Positions 11,801 to 21,427 of a stretch of DNA of 64,000 nucleotides are shown one piece after another. This stretch comes from Micrasema longulum (taxonomy: Eukaryota > Arthropoda > Insecta > Trichoptera > Brachycentridae). The DNA is taken from NCBI GenBank assembly GCA_022494885.1, contig JAGVSM010001418.1, positions 38,123-102,122 of the forward strand, read 5' to 3'. The notes beneath the pieces were generated by a model. The model worked only from the letters and a program-made list of their open reading frames with translations. It ran no database searches and was not told the origin of the DNA. The translations under genes and the position numbers were made by a program. Position 1 is the first letter of the stretch; every line of letters begins with the position of its first letter.

Positions 11801-14800
11801 TTATTAGTTAATCAATTGAAAGGAATCCATATTATATGTATAGCATAATCTCAGTAATAATACGCCACTAGATTCGCCCATACGTACAAAAACCATTTCA
11901 TGATTTTCAATCACAAAGTTAGCTGCAGTTTACGGCAGCACAACGGGCCGTAACTACTCGGTTCGAGAATCGCAAGCGCAAACCTTTTAATTTCCAGTTT
12001 TGTTTTTTAGATATAAAATCAATGTTCTAATATAATTTTTTCCTATCCATCTTATTAATAATATTTTTAAAACTAAAGCATTTAAAACAAAATAATATAT
12101 GTACATTATTTTAAATGTGTACAAAATTATGACTGTACTCTTTTACTTTTATTTTAATCTCAGTTAAAACTAATGTCCGAGCGCCCGATGACAAACTATT
12201 ATTTAATAGTTTATCAGGACAAAATTTATGTTTGAATCCTTTGTTTTTCGTTTTATAATGTTGTAATAATATGTGCATTTTATTGAAAAAAATTAACTGA
12301 AACCGCCCATTCCACATTAGCTGTTGTACAACTACAAGCGGATAGCGAATTATTACTCTGAGAGCCTAATATACGATAAATAATGTTTCAATGTTCTTCT
12401 TAATGAATTTTATATCTATACACCAATAAGCTACACCATCGTCATTCCTCTCCCCATCTGAGCTACATCACTGCCCACTGCCCTTAATGTATATCCAACC
12501 TAATATAAGACTAAAATGACATCGGACTTGTCTCTTCCAGCCCCAGCTCTTCCCAGGACTCGGGCCAGCAGCAGCGAATGACGGTGGCGGTGGACAGCCA
12601 CTGGCACTCCGTGGTGATGGGCAAGCGCTTCCAGTCCAGTTCCAACTCCTCCGACAACGAGAGCCTGCGCTCCACGCCGTCCCCCGTGGACTTCCCCTAC
12701 AGCTTCAACAAGCACGCCGACCTCTTCCAGATCCAGGCCGAACGCGGGGACTCCCCCTACAGCTTCAAGGAGGACACGGAGAAACCCATCTCGCCCCCGG
12801 TCAAGAGAAAAGAGTTGAGGTTCTACGAAATGGACTTCCACGGCGGCGGTTTCGTCAAGAAGAGCGTCCCCTTTCCTAAACACTCCCTCAACAAGAGGAA
12901 GAAACTCCTCAACTCTCTCAAGCAGCGCTGCAAGCGGAAAGGCGGGCAACCCGTCCACCCCCGCGAAGACTTCAGCAGGACCACCAAGATCCTCAGGAAC
13001 CGCCTCACGGAGCACCGAGAGCGGCTGCAGCGGAAGCTGACCACGCACTCCACCCGCGGGACCAACACTCCCCCCGTGGAGGACGAGAGTGTCTTCACCC
13101 TCTTAGATAATAGAAACATTTCCAAAGATTCCAATAGCCCCTACCGAGTCAGTATGAAGAGTCACGAGGTGGCCTTGCCCCCCACGCCGCCCACTTCGGT
13201 CTCGGCGCCCCCGACGCCCCCGGCCGCGGCGGCGCCCGGCTCCGGGAGTAGCTCCAGCGATGCCCCGCCCGACTTCCGCGTCCCTTACGACTCGGACCAC
13301 GGCGCCGACGTGGCGGCGCCGCAGACAACCACCCCCACCAAGACTGTTAAAGAAACTAAAGACAAGACTTCCTTCGCCGGCGCGTTTACCAACGGACACA
13401 ACTCCAAAATCGCTGCCATCAATTTAGAAATATCAAAACTCTCCACGAAAAATATAATAGAGCATTCCAAGATTATGTCGCTGCATCACATGAACGATCC
13501 GTACTCCCTCTTCCAAAACGAACACGAGTCTTCCGGCGACGACTCCTCGAGCCGCGGCACGCTGGACTCCATCATCCCGCCCCCCGCCGACTTCCAGGGC
13601 AGGAACAACCCGTTCCACCTGCACGCCAACTCCAAGAGCTCCAAGGGCAGCTTCTCCGTGGCCAACAAGCTCTTCAACCGCCTGAGCCTGACCAAGGTGG
13701 CCAGCTCCGCCAAGTGCCCGAGGATATCGCTGCCCGCGAGCCTGAACCCGGTCATCAGCCCGCCGGTGAAGCCGCTCAAGAGGCAGCTGAGCGAGAAGGA
13801 CCTGGTCATCGGGCCGAACGGAGAGGTGAAGAGGCGGAGGCACAGGAGACCCAGGAAAACTGTACAGGTATCCATTTTTTTCACACTACTTAGTATATTA
13901 CATATTTATATATATTTTTTATACTATTACATTGTTTGTATTCTTTTTTTTATATAGAATAATGTTCCCTCACTGGGCACTGGGGTGTGCCGTGCCGAGG
14001 GAAACATGCCTTAAATTAGTTATTTAACAAAGTTTACATAATAACGGGTTGTGGTCCCGTGGCTAGTGTCTCGGACTCACAGACCAAAGGTCCGTGGTTC
14101 GAATCCCACTCTACCCCAACTTGATTCCATTTTCTAATAGTGAGTTATTTACAACTCGTTGAGAATGGCCCTCAAAATTAAATATTTGGGTAAATCATAA
14201 GAACGCAAATATTTCTTTTTTAACAAAAAATAAAAATACATAATCAATCTAATAAACCTAATTATCATTGACATTATAAACAAACATAACTAATTTATAC
14301 AGACCAATAGAACAAATTTCATAAACAGTACACACATTTTACCTATTTGGCTTGATCCACTCATCGATCCGTGCGCAACCCACCTCCGCAATTAATAGCA
14401 ATTTTACATTGTGAGAACTTACTAATTGTCCTTATGGATAATGGAAGTAGATTGTACACTTTAACCGAGTAGTAGGCCAATCCTCTTTGACCGAAGGTTG
14501 TATTTATTTCGTTATTGTTTTTGCAGCATCAGGGTGGAGTACCTAGTAACTCTTGTATTTGTAACGGAAGGTAGAGAATAATGTTTATGTGCGTATGTAT
14601 TATATTCGCAAGTGTCTCGTAGTATTTAAATCTAAAGATGTCTTACAATTATTATACCCATGCTAGAACCTTGGAGTAATAACACACCTATGGGTAATAG
14701 AGTCGCCCATACGGACAAAAACCATTTTACCATTATTAACCACAAAGTTAGCTACAGCATATAGCTATACAACGGGCCGTAGGTACTTGGGTCAAGAATT

Positions 14801-15645
14801 GCAAGCCCAAACTGAAACCGTCCGTTACACGTTTTTGGTCAAACTAAAAACCAACCAATTTGGATCGCTTTTGTTCTATGCAATAGAGCTTAAAGGCTTC
14901 TCTAGAGAACTTGAATTGATTAAACAAAGTTGATTGCTCTGACGAAGAAACTCATTACGAGCAGCGAGGTCCTTATTTTGAGGTTTTATTTCCCGATAAA
15001 GATCTGGATATTTGGCAATCCGGAAGTTCTACTGTACTATAAAACTTCTTTTATTTTGTGATTGGTAATATAATAGAAAATCTTTTATCGAGATAAGTAA
15101 GCATATTTATGTATTTATAAAAATCATTTGAAATGATTTTTTTTCAGAACCCATCCACTATCCCAAAAGAGGGGCCCGTGTCTGAACGCCAAAAAACATT
15201 GCGCTCTTCCACGGGACTCGAGGAAGTCAAACCGACGCCGGCTCCGGCCGAACTGCCGCAGGCGGTGACCTGCGTGGACTACTCGCAGAACGTGCGCTGC
15301 CTGCGCCAGCGCCAGGAGAAAAACTACTCGGACGGGCGACGCGGCTCCGCGCCCTCCAGCCTGCCGCCCCTGGGCCCTCTGCCCCCGGCGGCCAACCAGA
15401 GCAACACCGCCTCTAGCGGCGTGCGCTCGCTCAACCTCTCCCCCCAGAAGATGAGCCCCTTCAAGAACGGCCCGTCGGCGGCCACCTCCTCCGACTCCAT
15501 CCGCGACCTCAAGACCTCGGTGCACAGCTACTTCGGGGCGGCCAATCGCATCGGAGCCGGGGAAAAGTTTACGCTTATCGGGAAGAGACTCACGGACTCC
15601 GGCAACCTCCAGTACCTCATAGAATGGGAAGGCCGCGGGTCCTAG
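2697..15645 (+). CDS. Pcl: Polycomb-like protein, PRC2 accessory subunit (nine coding exons)
   Basis: Coding exons 2697-2817, 4360-4569, 5842-6081, 6435-6565, 7673-7845, 8901-9096, 10957-11183, 12541-13867 and 15148-15645 all have GT-AG borders and matching phases, giving 1040 residues. Domain order is Tudor (about 90-143), PHD1 (Cys/His ligands C153, C156, C168, C171, H176, C179, C196, C199), PHD2 (C253 to C301), extended-homology winged helix (about 350-415, with GREIKKR), a Ser/Pro-rich linker with basic clusters near 551-566 and 860-875, and a C-terminal chromo-like piece (about 1010-1040). This order is diagnostic of the Pcl/PHF1/MTF2/PHF19 family, which binds PRC2 in the nucleus and helps target or stimulate H3K27 methylation. 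The winged helix of vertebrate relatives binds unmethylated CpG DNA through the KK pair, kept here. The Tudor aromatic cage looks incomplete. The acceptor just before the first coding exon implies an upstream non-coding exon that I could not place. The exons are strikingly GC-rich against AT-rich introns. Confidence 0.95.
3088..4022 (-). mobile_element. Decayed Tc1-like transposon in Pcl intron
   Basis: Ends resembling each other in inverted orientation (TGAAAAAGTCTTTAAAC on the left, TGAAAGTCTTCAAAC on the right) sit next to TA dinucleotides. Minus-strand frames keep Tc1 transposase fragments: TVEQWNQGLRTNESKLEIF and NHRQYVRRRLGE (3840-3652), then VWGCFSGSGVCDLVRI and YAIPSVKNL (3615-3430). 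Frameshifts and stops make it inactive. Confidence 0.8.
4066..4350 (-). mobile_element. LINE 3' end abutting Pcl exon 2
   Basis: On the minus strand a C-terminal LINE-type peptide (RLCRIVNSRQDLDFFCLSL, FKRALNK, stop near 4216) is followed by a 3' UTR ending in a TAAA-rich repeat at 4066-4095. Related 3' sequence (CAAGACAAGATCTGG) recurs at 9227. Confidence 0.6.
4360..4569 (+). CDS. Pcl: Pcl coding exon 2 (start of Tudor domain)
   Basis: Residues 41-110. The acceptor aatccttctttcag keeps phase with exon 1. A nearer AG at 4386-4387 would break the frame. The exon encodes a Ser-rich stretch, then the Tudor opening GDDVFVKQRDGRYYLG, with a strong GTAAGT donor. Minus-strand LINE 3' sequence comes right up to the acceptor. 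Confidence 0.88.
5056..5406 (-). mobile_element. MITE with AGAGTAATAA terminal repeats, carrying a nested insertion
   Basis: Terminal 10 bp inverted repeats AGAGTAATAA / TTATTACTCT bound the element. The left part is the inverse of the copy at 58705-58931. An unrelated stretch, about 5215-5350, interrupts it and contains a GC-rich piece (CGGCACGGGACACCCCAGTG) that recurs inverted at 13970-14000. Confidence 0.6.
5416..5646. mobile_element. 231 bp foldback element, nearly perfect palindrome
   Basis: The ends are GGTTTCCTAG and CTAGGAAACC. About 85-base arms pair almost completely (for example GGTGATGCGGTGGACAGCCG on the left and its inverse on the right), with a second smaller hairpin (ACGGTGTTA...TAACACCGT) in the loop. 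It is GC-rich in an AT-rich intron of Pcl and non-coding. It is most likely a foldback MITE. Confidence 0.75.
5842..6081 (+). CDS. Pcl: Pcl coding exon 3 (rest of Tudor, most of PHD1)
   Basis: Residues 112-190, with split Gly codons on both sides. It completes the Tudor domain (VRFGDDTERW) and enters PHD1 with CVVC, CDQC and the HRAC ligand group. The acceptor is gaggacag and the donor GTGAGT. Confidence 0.95.
6328..6388 (-). mobile_element. SINE family B 3' fragment
   Basis: It matches the 3' end of family B (inverse of ACCAATGCAGTGCCCTATGC and GGTGCGGAAAG, with a GATGAT tail). It is located just upstream of the Pcl exon 4 acceptor. Confidence 0.7.
6435..6565 (+). CDS. Pcl: Pcl coding exon 4 (end of PHD1 and linker)
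   Basis: Residues 192-234. It supplies the last zinc ligand pair of PHD1 (WQCHRC), then a basic/hydrophobic linker ending DKLSYD at a GTAAGT donor. A SINE fragment lies about 45 bases upstream of the acceptor. Confidence 0.95.
6787..6827 (+). ncRNA. Second hammerhead-ribozyme-like motif, remnant of a Penelope terminal repeat
   Basis: It reads CCAGT, perfect core CTGACGA, stem II TGTCA-GTCA-TGAC, GAAC (one base off the GAAA core), then GGTC and ACGGG. The layout parallels the motif at 750-708. Inverted sequence GGTGACCGGAA lies just upstream at about 6750, as in an inverted-arm element. Confidence 0.45.
7105..7415. mobile_element. Partial copy of the TATACACGG foldback element
   Basis: It begins TATACACGGTTTTTCAGGGC like the intact copy at 25459-25918, and keeps the internal CTCGGACTAGCA and GTAGGGG segments. 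The far inverted end is missing. Confidence 0.6.
7673..7845 (+). CDS. Pcl: Pcl coding exon 5 (PHD2)
   Basis: Residues 235-291. It encodes LSGLHWD and then PHD2 with CYCGGPGDWF, CTRCRQWFH and C279. The acceptor is catccccacag. The donor is the weaker GTCATT, with the Arg codon split as AG/G. Confidence 0.95.
7989..8793. mobile_element. pogo/Tigger-like or mariner-like non-autonomous element
   Basis: The ends CAGTAAAACCC and GGGGTTTTACTG are inverted, each next to a TA target duplication. The interior is non-coding (805 bp). It lies in the intron between Pcl coding exons 5 and 6. Confidence 0.6.
8901..9096 (+). CDS. Pcl: Pcl coding exon 6 (end of PHD2, start of EH region)
   Basis: Residues 293-357. 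It completes PHD2 with CSVC and continues into the helical part leading to the extended-homology domain (WVDLVHLMLFNLT, then YDLDSVLIPYI). The donor is AAG/GTAACA, phase 0. Confidence 0.95.
9205..9800. repeat. LINE 3' fragment and a dispersed repeat in the Pcl intron
   Basis: 9220-9285 matches the minus-strand LINE end at 4066-4350. 9575-9775 contains CACCCCTTTCCCGAAACTGT and a TGTACCCCTCACTGCAGT block that recur at 31050-31270 and, for the first part only, at 56005-56110. No coding function was seen. Confidence 0.5.
10425..10645 (+). mobile_element. LINE 3' end
   Basis: It is the inverse of the 3' region of the LINE at 40925-41690 (shared GTGGGCCAGTGGAGTGGCTA and GTAAACTATGTATTCGTATT), ending in a TAAA-rich tail. 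Confidence 0.6.
10957..11183 (+). CDS. Pcl: Pcl coding exon 7 (winged-helix EH domain)
   Basis: Residues 358-432. It holds the family signature RRDLILTALTSNRNRF, then GREIKKR and a GLRAR-PPP turn, as in the PHF1/MTF2 extended-homology winged helix. The acceptor is ttttttcag and the donor GTAATT. Confidence 0.95.
11462..11525 (+). mobile_element. SINE family A, body fragment
   Basis: It shares AACTTGTTGAAAATGGCCCT and the GGGTAAATCATAAGAAC end with family A. The head is missing. Confidence 0.6.
11851..12359 (+). mobile_element. AGAGTAATAA-type MITE, expanded by an internal insertion
   Basis: The left end TCAGTAATAA and right end TTATTACTCT frame family-specific sequence (AACGGGCCGTAACTACTCGG). 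About 340 bases from 11995 to 12335 are absent from other copies. Confidence 0.5.
12541..13867 (+). CDS. Pcl: Pcl coding exon 8 (long low-complexity linker)
   Basis: Residues 434-875, 1327 bases. The linker is rich in Ser, Pro and Lys/Arg. Two short internal repeats (FPYSF and SPYSF, about 20 residues apart), a Pro/Thr stretch (PPTPP repeated) and basic clusters suited to nuclear import are visible. The exon ends with KRRRHRRPRKT and a CAG/GTATCC donor. The sequence is largely disordered-looking and lineage-specific. Confidence 0.93.
13925..14030. repeat. Dispersed repeat just inside the Pcl intron after exon 8
   Basis: AATGTTCCCTCACTGG and GCCGTGCCGAGGG recur inverted at 5281-5330. It probably is a retroelement 3' fragment. 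Confidence 0.4.
14040..14225 (+). mobile_element. Complete SINE family A, tRNA-derived head
   Basis: The head has an A box like TCCCGTGGCTAGTGT and a B box GGTTCGAATCC, and folds partly like a tRNA (GGGT with ACCC). The body contains GTGAGTTATTTACAACTCGT. The body recurs at 2430, 11462 and 50386, so this is a SINE and not a working tRNA gene. Confidence 0.75.
14673..14941 (+). mobile_element. AGAGTAATAA-type MITE, diverged
   Basis: It shares AACGGGCCGTAGGTACTTGG and CCGTCCGTTACAC with the copy at 58705-58931. The left end is GGAGTAATAA and the right end is eroded. Confidence 0.5.
14985..15040. mobile_element. Single end of a pogo-like element
   Basis: GGATATTTGGCAATCCGGA followed by AGTTCTACTGTA resembles pogo/Tigger termini and recurs at 27655-27716 and, inverted, at 44209-44280. 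Confidence 0.4.
15148..15645 (+). CDS. Pcl: Pcl last coding exon (C-terminal chromo-like domain)
   Basis: Residues 876-1040, followed by TAG. After a Ser/Pro-rich part, the end reads LIGKRLTDSGNLQYLIEWEG, matching the short C-terminal chromo-like region of MTF2/PHF19 that contacts the PRC2 core. An AATAAA lies near 16497, but the true poly(A) site cannot be set. Confidence 0.95.
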   Translation, partial: NPSTIPKEGPVSERQKTLRSSTGLEEVKPTPAPAELPQAVTCVDYSQNVRCLRQRQEKNYSDGRRGSAPSSLPPLGPLPPAANQSNTASSGVRSLNLSPQKMSPFKNGPSAATSSDSIRDLKTSVHSYFGAANRIGAGEKFTLIGKRLTDSGNLQYLIEWEGRGS

Positions 15646-16600
15646 CGTTTAAGGAGCATTTTTGATTAAGGGTTTTCACAACTGTTGCGTCGGGTTGAAC
15701 CTAACGAACCATCGTCGCACGTTTTTATCTTCATACATAAATATCTTCTCTGCGAATCTATCGCCGCCTAAGTCATTCGTGAAAACTTTTCAGGAGAGGC
15801 GTAAAAACATTTTTAAAAACAATTACAAACTGAGTTATTATTTTCATAGGGCAGGCGGCTATACGCTGATATGCCCCAGCTCATTTATCTGATGTTTCAC
15901 GGATCCGGCATAAATTATTTATTTGTCAGGATTAAGGTTTCATTTTGGCTTCTCTAATATTCTTCAATGTCCTCTCAGTAGCGATCTTACCTGTGCGGAG
16001 TTTTGTAAATTTCCATAAGATGGTTGGATCAAATCTCCAAGTCATCTCCTCAAAATTTTTTTAATTTCAATTAATTTTGCTTTTATAAAATTAAAGGGTA
16101 AAGAATTTTCCATATTTGCAGACCATTTGAGGTACTATATTACCTAATGTAGAATCATTTTCTTCAAAGACTGGCATTCAGAATTAGTCGAGCGGTGATG
16201 GCTTAACTACGACACTATATAGAAAAAAATGCATATTTAAAATCAATCGCATTATAATCCAGCCAAGGTGAATAGGGAAATATCACGTACTACGAATACC
16301 GATAAAAATATAAGAAATGGATTTAGAGAAAAAAATTGTATATTCAAAATCAATATGGGTATTGTGGAGAAATATTTTCACGCATTACTTTAAAAAAGAA
16401 ATTATAAAAAAATATGTTCCTAGAAAAACGCGACATGTTTGCCATTGATAATTGTGGCGTCGAGATTTGTGTGACGTCGGTTACGAACAAAGTTCAAAAT
16501 AAACATGAATCGTGACATATTAGGGGCGTGGCAAATGCAATGACCATTTTCGCGGTAATTCAAAAATATTTTTTATTCTACCAATAAGTAGTAACAATTT
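15646..16600. other. Pcl 3' flank, no gene seen
   Basis: This should hold the Pcl 3' UTR. Besides an AATAAA at about 16497, I see no supported feature. Confidence 0.4.
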
Positions 16601-16606
16601 TTTTTT

Positions 16607-16855
16607 CATCATCATTCCCTTTCCGCACCTAATGGTGCATAGGGCACTGCATTGGTACACCGATCGCAGCGTATCTTGATCATTTTTGTTACACGAAGGT
16701 AAGATGATCACAGTCTTACGCTTCAGGTGCCATAAAATATTCCGGTGTGAAAACACCCTTTTAAACAAATATTTCATATCAGCCATGTCGGGAATCGAAC
16801 CCGAGACCTCTCGTATGGTCGGCAAACGCGCTGACCATTACACCATGAGGCCGAC
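16607..16855 (-). mobile_element. Complete SINE family B, tRNA-derived head
   Basis: Read on the minus strand it starts GTCGGCCTCATGGTGTAATG (A box), then GGTTCGATTCC (B box), a body with CTTACCTTCGTGTAAC and GGTGTACCAATGCAGTGCCC, and a GATGATGA tail. Several copies occur in this window. Confidence 0.8.
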
Positions 16856-16877
16856 TTACTCTACATTAAATTTATTT

Positions 16878-17150
16878 CAACAGAGAGGGAAAAATTTTTT
16901 TGAGAAGGGAATATGGAAGTCTAGGCATTTACAGGGCTTATGACCTGTCATTGGCTGGTTTAAGTGGCCACTTTACACACTGTGTAACATTCACCATTCT
17001 GCCTATGTTTGAACATCCACATTTCCTCAACTCTTCCATCTGTTGACTTTTGTGAAGTAAAAGAGCTGAAACCTTTATCGCGTGGGTGAGATTCATCCGG
17101 CTGAACCAAATCCCAGCCAGTCTGCAAGCATTTGGACATAATCAAACATT
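16878..17150 (-). repeat. Dispersed repeat family D
   Basis: The segments GGCTGGTTTAAGTGGCCACT and GTGAAGTAAAAGAGCTGAAA recur at 299-560, 34330-34400, 38888-38970, 55860-55980 and 61330-61555. Minus-strand reading stays open over a conserved GFSSFTSQKSTDGRVEEMW, which suggests an old coding segment of a mobile element. Confidence 0.6.
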
Positions 17151-17464
17151 GTTGAATTACTCTACATTATTTCATAGACCCTTATTACATTAAAATTGTA
17201 AAAAACAGAAAGTTGTATTTCCCTATTTGTGATTTAGTAAGACCATAGTGTAGCATTTACGCTGTGAAATGGTACGATAAAAGAACCTTTTCGCCTATAT
17301 TTTGTGTGAAGCCATATCTAAAATGAAGTATACATTAATGAAATATCACAGTAGTTAATTGTACTGTTTATTTTTGACAAATTGTGACGTGCGATGGTGG
17401 AGTTCGTTTTGTGATTAATTGAAGACTCTTGGGAAATGTATTACAGTAATGTTTCTACATTAAT

Positions 17465-18205
17465 AATATCTGTACCTCAGAGGCGGGTGGATGCAAATCC
17501 AAACGTCAAATGTTCTACCAAAGCCTAAAGAATCTACTTTCTCTAAGTGATTTCTAATCATTTATAGCATCTATTTGTGATGATGTAATAACTTTTATTT
17601 ACATATAAGTTACATTAATTTAAAAAATACTTGGTACTCTTCCACTTATTGATTTTGACCAATTAGTGCTTTCAACCTCTAATGGGCATCTTCGAACTGG
17701 TGAATATTATACAGTGTAAGGATAATTTATATAAAACTAAATATTATCTCAAGTGTTGAGCTGGAACCTGTACATTGTTATAAAACAATAAATATTTTTC
17801 ATATAACACAATATTCTCTTAAAGTACCCCGCCAACACATGTTTCAATCATTTGTCTCACTCTGTTCCATTGAAATATTGCGTATTGTTTATTTTTCAAC
17901 TTATTTTTAAAAGTACCTACACTTAAGATAATATTAAGTATTTTTTAAATTAATAACTTGTATGTAAATATAAGTTATTACATCATTACAATGGAATTCC
18001 ATCAAAAATTGTCAATAAATAATTTAAATGAAAAAAAAACATCTATTTGTATTTTCAGTATCTCAATACATTTGTTTTTTTATTGTAAGACTTACATTTC
18101 TTCAAAATCAATGGAGATGGTCATAAACTGGATACGAATATCGAAATGTCATTTCATCAAAATCTGGATTTGCATCCGTCTGCCTCTGAGGTACAGATAT
18201 TCTTT
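17465..18205. mobile_element. Foldback element with long interrupted inverted arms
   Basis: AATATCTGTACCTCAGAGGC at the left pairs with GCCTCTGAGGTACAGATATT at the right. Further in, GATGATGTAATAACTT pairs with AAGTTATTACATCATT. The interior is AT-rich and non-coding. Confidence 0.55.
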
Positions 18206-18296
18206 ACCCTGTATTATCCTGTGCATACCCCTTTGTGTAATTTGAGTACATATTTTTTGGGGAAACCGCAATGTGATAATTCTAAGAGTCTGTAGA

Positions 18297-18572
18297 GCTC
18301 GCTTTGTGTGGGTCAGAAAAACTAACTAGAAATTGCATGGTTCACTTTTCTAGAAATTTGGTTGATTCTTGTGAGAATCCACTGGCTTAAAAAGTGGCAT
18401 CACGGCCTTTATCAATTATGCTCTCGGTAAAATTTGGTATGTTTTTATGCAATGAAATGTTAATATTAGGTCTTAAGATCGTTATGAACTAACATAATAT
18501 ATAGCGTAAATGATGAAAAAGTCCGAATTCGAGCAAATTTCTTGTTTAGTTTCTGATCCACACAAAGCGGGC
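18297..18572. mobile_element. MITE with about 38 bp terminal inverted repeats
   Basis: GCTTTGTGTGGGTCAGAAAA at the left is the approximate inverse of TTTCTGATCCACACAAAGC at the right. It is 276 bp and non-coding. Confidence 0.55.
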
Positions 18573-18946
18573 CGAAGCCCGGCCAACCCGTATGTAATAA
18601 TATTGGACTGAAACATTGTCACTGTAACCTTTCCATAGGAAGTGTCGCTCGACGTAGGCGTTGTTGGAAATGTAACACTGCCTGAAAACGACTAAGAAAA
18701 TTAAGACTAGTGTGTTTGTGGTTTTTGTATGCGGAGAGCACGATTTGTTATCAATTGGCTTATTAAGTTTCGAGTATTGATATATGCACTCTGTGAGAAG
18801 AAATGCCTAATTAGACGTCTCGTCGTTAAACACATACCGGTGTTCTCTATCGCTAGTAACAGCTCAATGTTGGCGACGAGGCGCTGCATCATGCGAAGCA
18901 TCACGTAGAACCTGTATAGGTGTTTTATCGTCTGCATCTTATTGTT

Positions 18947-19936
18947 GTCAAACATACTTTTATTACGAAATGTTATTCAATATTTGTATATAACCACTTG
19001 CCGACTTTTCTATGTCTACCGGTCTCTTCGTCAGGACCCTAACTAAACCAACATGCAAAACCCACTACGCCTTCACCATAGTTGTTGCGCAAAAATATAA
19101 AACCAACGCGACGTGCATTTTAATAAGCAACCCTTACATGCGCTGAATAGGTTATGAAAATAGTTGAAAAAAGAGGGAGAGGCGTGTGTTTAACAGGTAT
19201 AGGGTTACTTTTGCAATGGAACATTTACAATGGGCTATATTAAAAGGTTGTTGGATTATTCATCAAAGGAACACTATTTTTCAAAGCTTTCCTAATGTGA
19301 AATATTTCCGTATTATTTACTTTTAACCCTCTATTATTTGTATGTAAGATTTTAACATCTGTATCTTTATTAAAGTCACGATTAAAATTGATTTGCGAAT
19401 TTGAATTGCGAGAAATTGTTATTGTGAAAACACCTCATGTTCTTCAACACTAATATCGAATTTTCTCCATGTTCTTCCAACGTAAACTGAAGGACAAGAA
19501 TTGCATTTAAATTGGTAAACACCCGAATTATTTAATAAACTATTTTCATCTTCATTATCGAGCAATAATTTACCAATATTTTTATTTGTGTAAAAAACAG
19601 GTTTGATATTATTTGGTAAAAATTTGGATACACTTGTGGATATAGTATTTACATAAATAATTCTTCTCCATTTATTATCGTTGTTAGTATTATTATAATT
19701 TCTGTTGACAGGATTTAAAAATCGTTTCATGGACTTATTCTTTAATTTTCTATTTAAAAGAGTATTTATTAAATTTAATTTATTTCCGAAGTTAAGTTTA
19801 GAAAGAGGAACATTTATTAACATGGTTTAACTGGTGTCCAGACAAAGAGACGGGTAGGTCTCGAAACCGTTAAACACACAAAAGTCGGTAAGTGGTTATA
19901 TACATATATTTAATAACATTTAGTAAAATGTTTGAC
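18947..19936 (-). mobile_element. Penelope-like element 2, truncated, with inverted arms
   Basis: The outer arms (from about 18947 and to about 19936) are inverse of each other (GTCAAACAT...TATATAACCACTTGCCGAC on one side). Between them, minus-strand ORF 19823-19419 encodes a Penelope-type C-terminus. Both arms carry hammerhead-like cores: CTGACGA on the minus strand at 19034-19028, and a mutated CAGACAA with stem II AGAGAC/GGTCTC and GAAA on the plus strand at 19839-19866. Confidence 0.75.
19419..19823 (-). pseudogene. Penelope-type GIY-YIG endonuclease fragment
   Basis: 134 codons, Asn/Lys-rich at first. They lead into SGVYQFKCNSCPSVYVGRTW and FDISVEEHE, which fits the GIY-YIG nuclease opening of Penelope-like elements (a GVY...YVGRT pattern). 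The frame ends early, before the rest of the nuclease, and no reverse transcriptase is present upstream, so this is a dead fragment. Confidence 0.75.
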
Positions 19937-21427
19937 CTCAAAGTTAATGCTCTCAATATTAATAACATACTTTTAATCCTCAGAATTTCCACTTTTCCAG
20001 AATTATGCATTTTGATGGGAAAACCAGAATATTATATTTCTCCATATAATGAGTCAAACGCGCAACTGTCCTTTGAAATCCTACCAACACTGTGAAGCGC
20101 CAGTGTAAATATATTTTCAAATATCAGCATATCAAAGCTGTTACTAGCTATAGAGAAACCGATACTTTGTATTTTTTGGAATGAATTGATTGTATGTTTG
20201 TATTAAAAAAAGTGTATTTATTTTCTATGTTTTACACTTTTATGTACTGCGAAATAAATGTATTTTTTTTACTAAATTAAAATATGTCACCACCCGTGAA
20301 GAAATATCCCCTAGTGTGTGCGTCGTCCGAATCTAATCCAACGTGCTGATTATCAGTCTAATCGTATGTGTTATACATTGTACGTATCGCACCGTGAGTG
20401 GAAAACTAGTGCGAATTTCTCATTTCAGGTTAAAATGCAAAACAATCGCATCTGTCACAAGCTTTGAAAGTGTAAAAGGGATAAATTAAAACATTAACGC
20501 CAAAAAAAAAAGTTTTTCAAGCCAAGTGAAATTTTCAAACCGTATCTCTACACTACACTATTTGGACGTACTACGTTTTTACACTCGAGGCGCAATGTAC
20601 ATAAAGTATTTATTTCAATTAATTGTCATACTAAAAAGTGCTACAGCGTAATTTTTATTTAGAAAACAAATTTGCGATTAAAAAAGTTAATGCCATAGCA
20701 CATCAAATTACCGATTCTTTTAAGCGAAACTATTCCATGTTTATAATTGGAATTTCGCAGACTTGCGGATGGTTTTGAAGATTCATAATAAAACCATAGT
20801 CGCATCGTACGAATTTATTTTATGATCCACATATTTTATAAATTAGTGTTAAATTAGGTTATGCGGCTAGATTATAATCTTAAACGTGGCTTAAATTAAC
20901 AATCACTTCTGACAGCGCCTGATATATGTACGGCGACACGCACACTAGTCAACCTAACAATACAAATACCTCCTTACATAAATATGTGTAGTTAAACTAT
21001 TGTTCCTAAAAATTTCTCAACGTTTTTAGTTAATTGTACTTCGACTAATGAAAAAAATAATTATGAAAATCGGCCAACGAAATTCGGGCCACGCTATAGA
21101 CTGAGATTTAGAAAAATTATACTTGTAAATATTATATCGAGCGGATCGTCGAAAGTGTCATAGCTGTTAATGTGTTTTTTTATTATTATTATTATTATTT
21201 TAACTTTGTATTACGAAAATTAGTTGAGTTTTATCTTAAATGTTGAGTTTTTAACAATTTAGCGAAATTGAAATTGTTTGGGAAGCTGGTCACGGTTTTA
21301 GTGTTTTAAAGAAGTTAAATTAGATAGTATTATGTCACTGTGAATCTATCCTCCTGTTGATTACCGTATGCAAATAGAACTAGTCACAAATAATACTTCA
21401 TATTCAATTATAATATATATTTATTTT
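19937..21427. other. Intergenic, no feature supported
   Basis: AT-rich sequence with several short poly-T and TAA runs. No coding frame or clear repeat was recognised. Confidence 0.4.

Noticed and set aside
12500..13860. Long minus-strand open frames opposite Pcl exon 8
   Set aside because: They are shadows of a GC-rich coding exon; the plus-strand frame joins in phase with the rest of Pcl.
14041..14118. Possible tRNA gene
   Set aside because: The body that follows is shared with several dispersed copies and the acceptor stem is poor, so it is a SINE head.
18707..18955. 82-codon minus-strand open frame next to Penelope element 2
   Set aside because: No domain or splice support; it overlaps the outer arm of the element.
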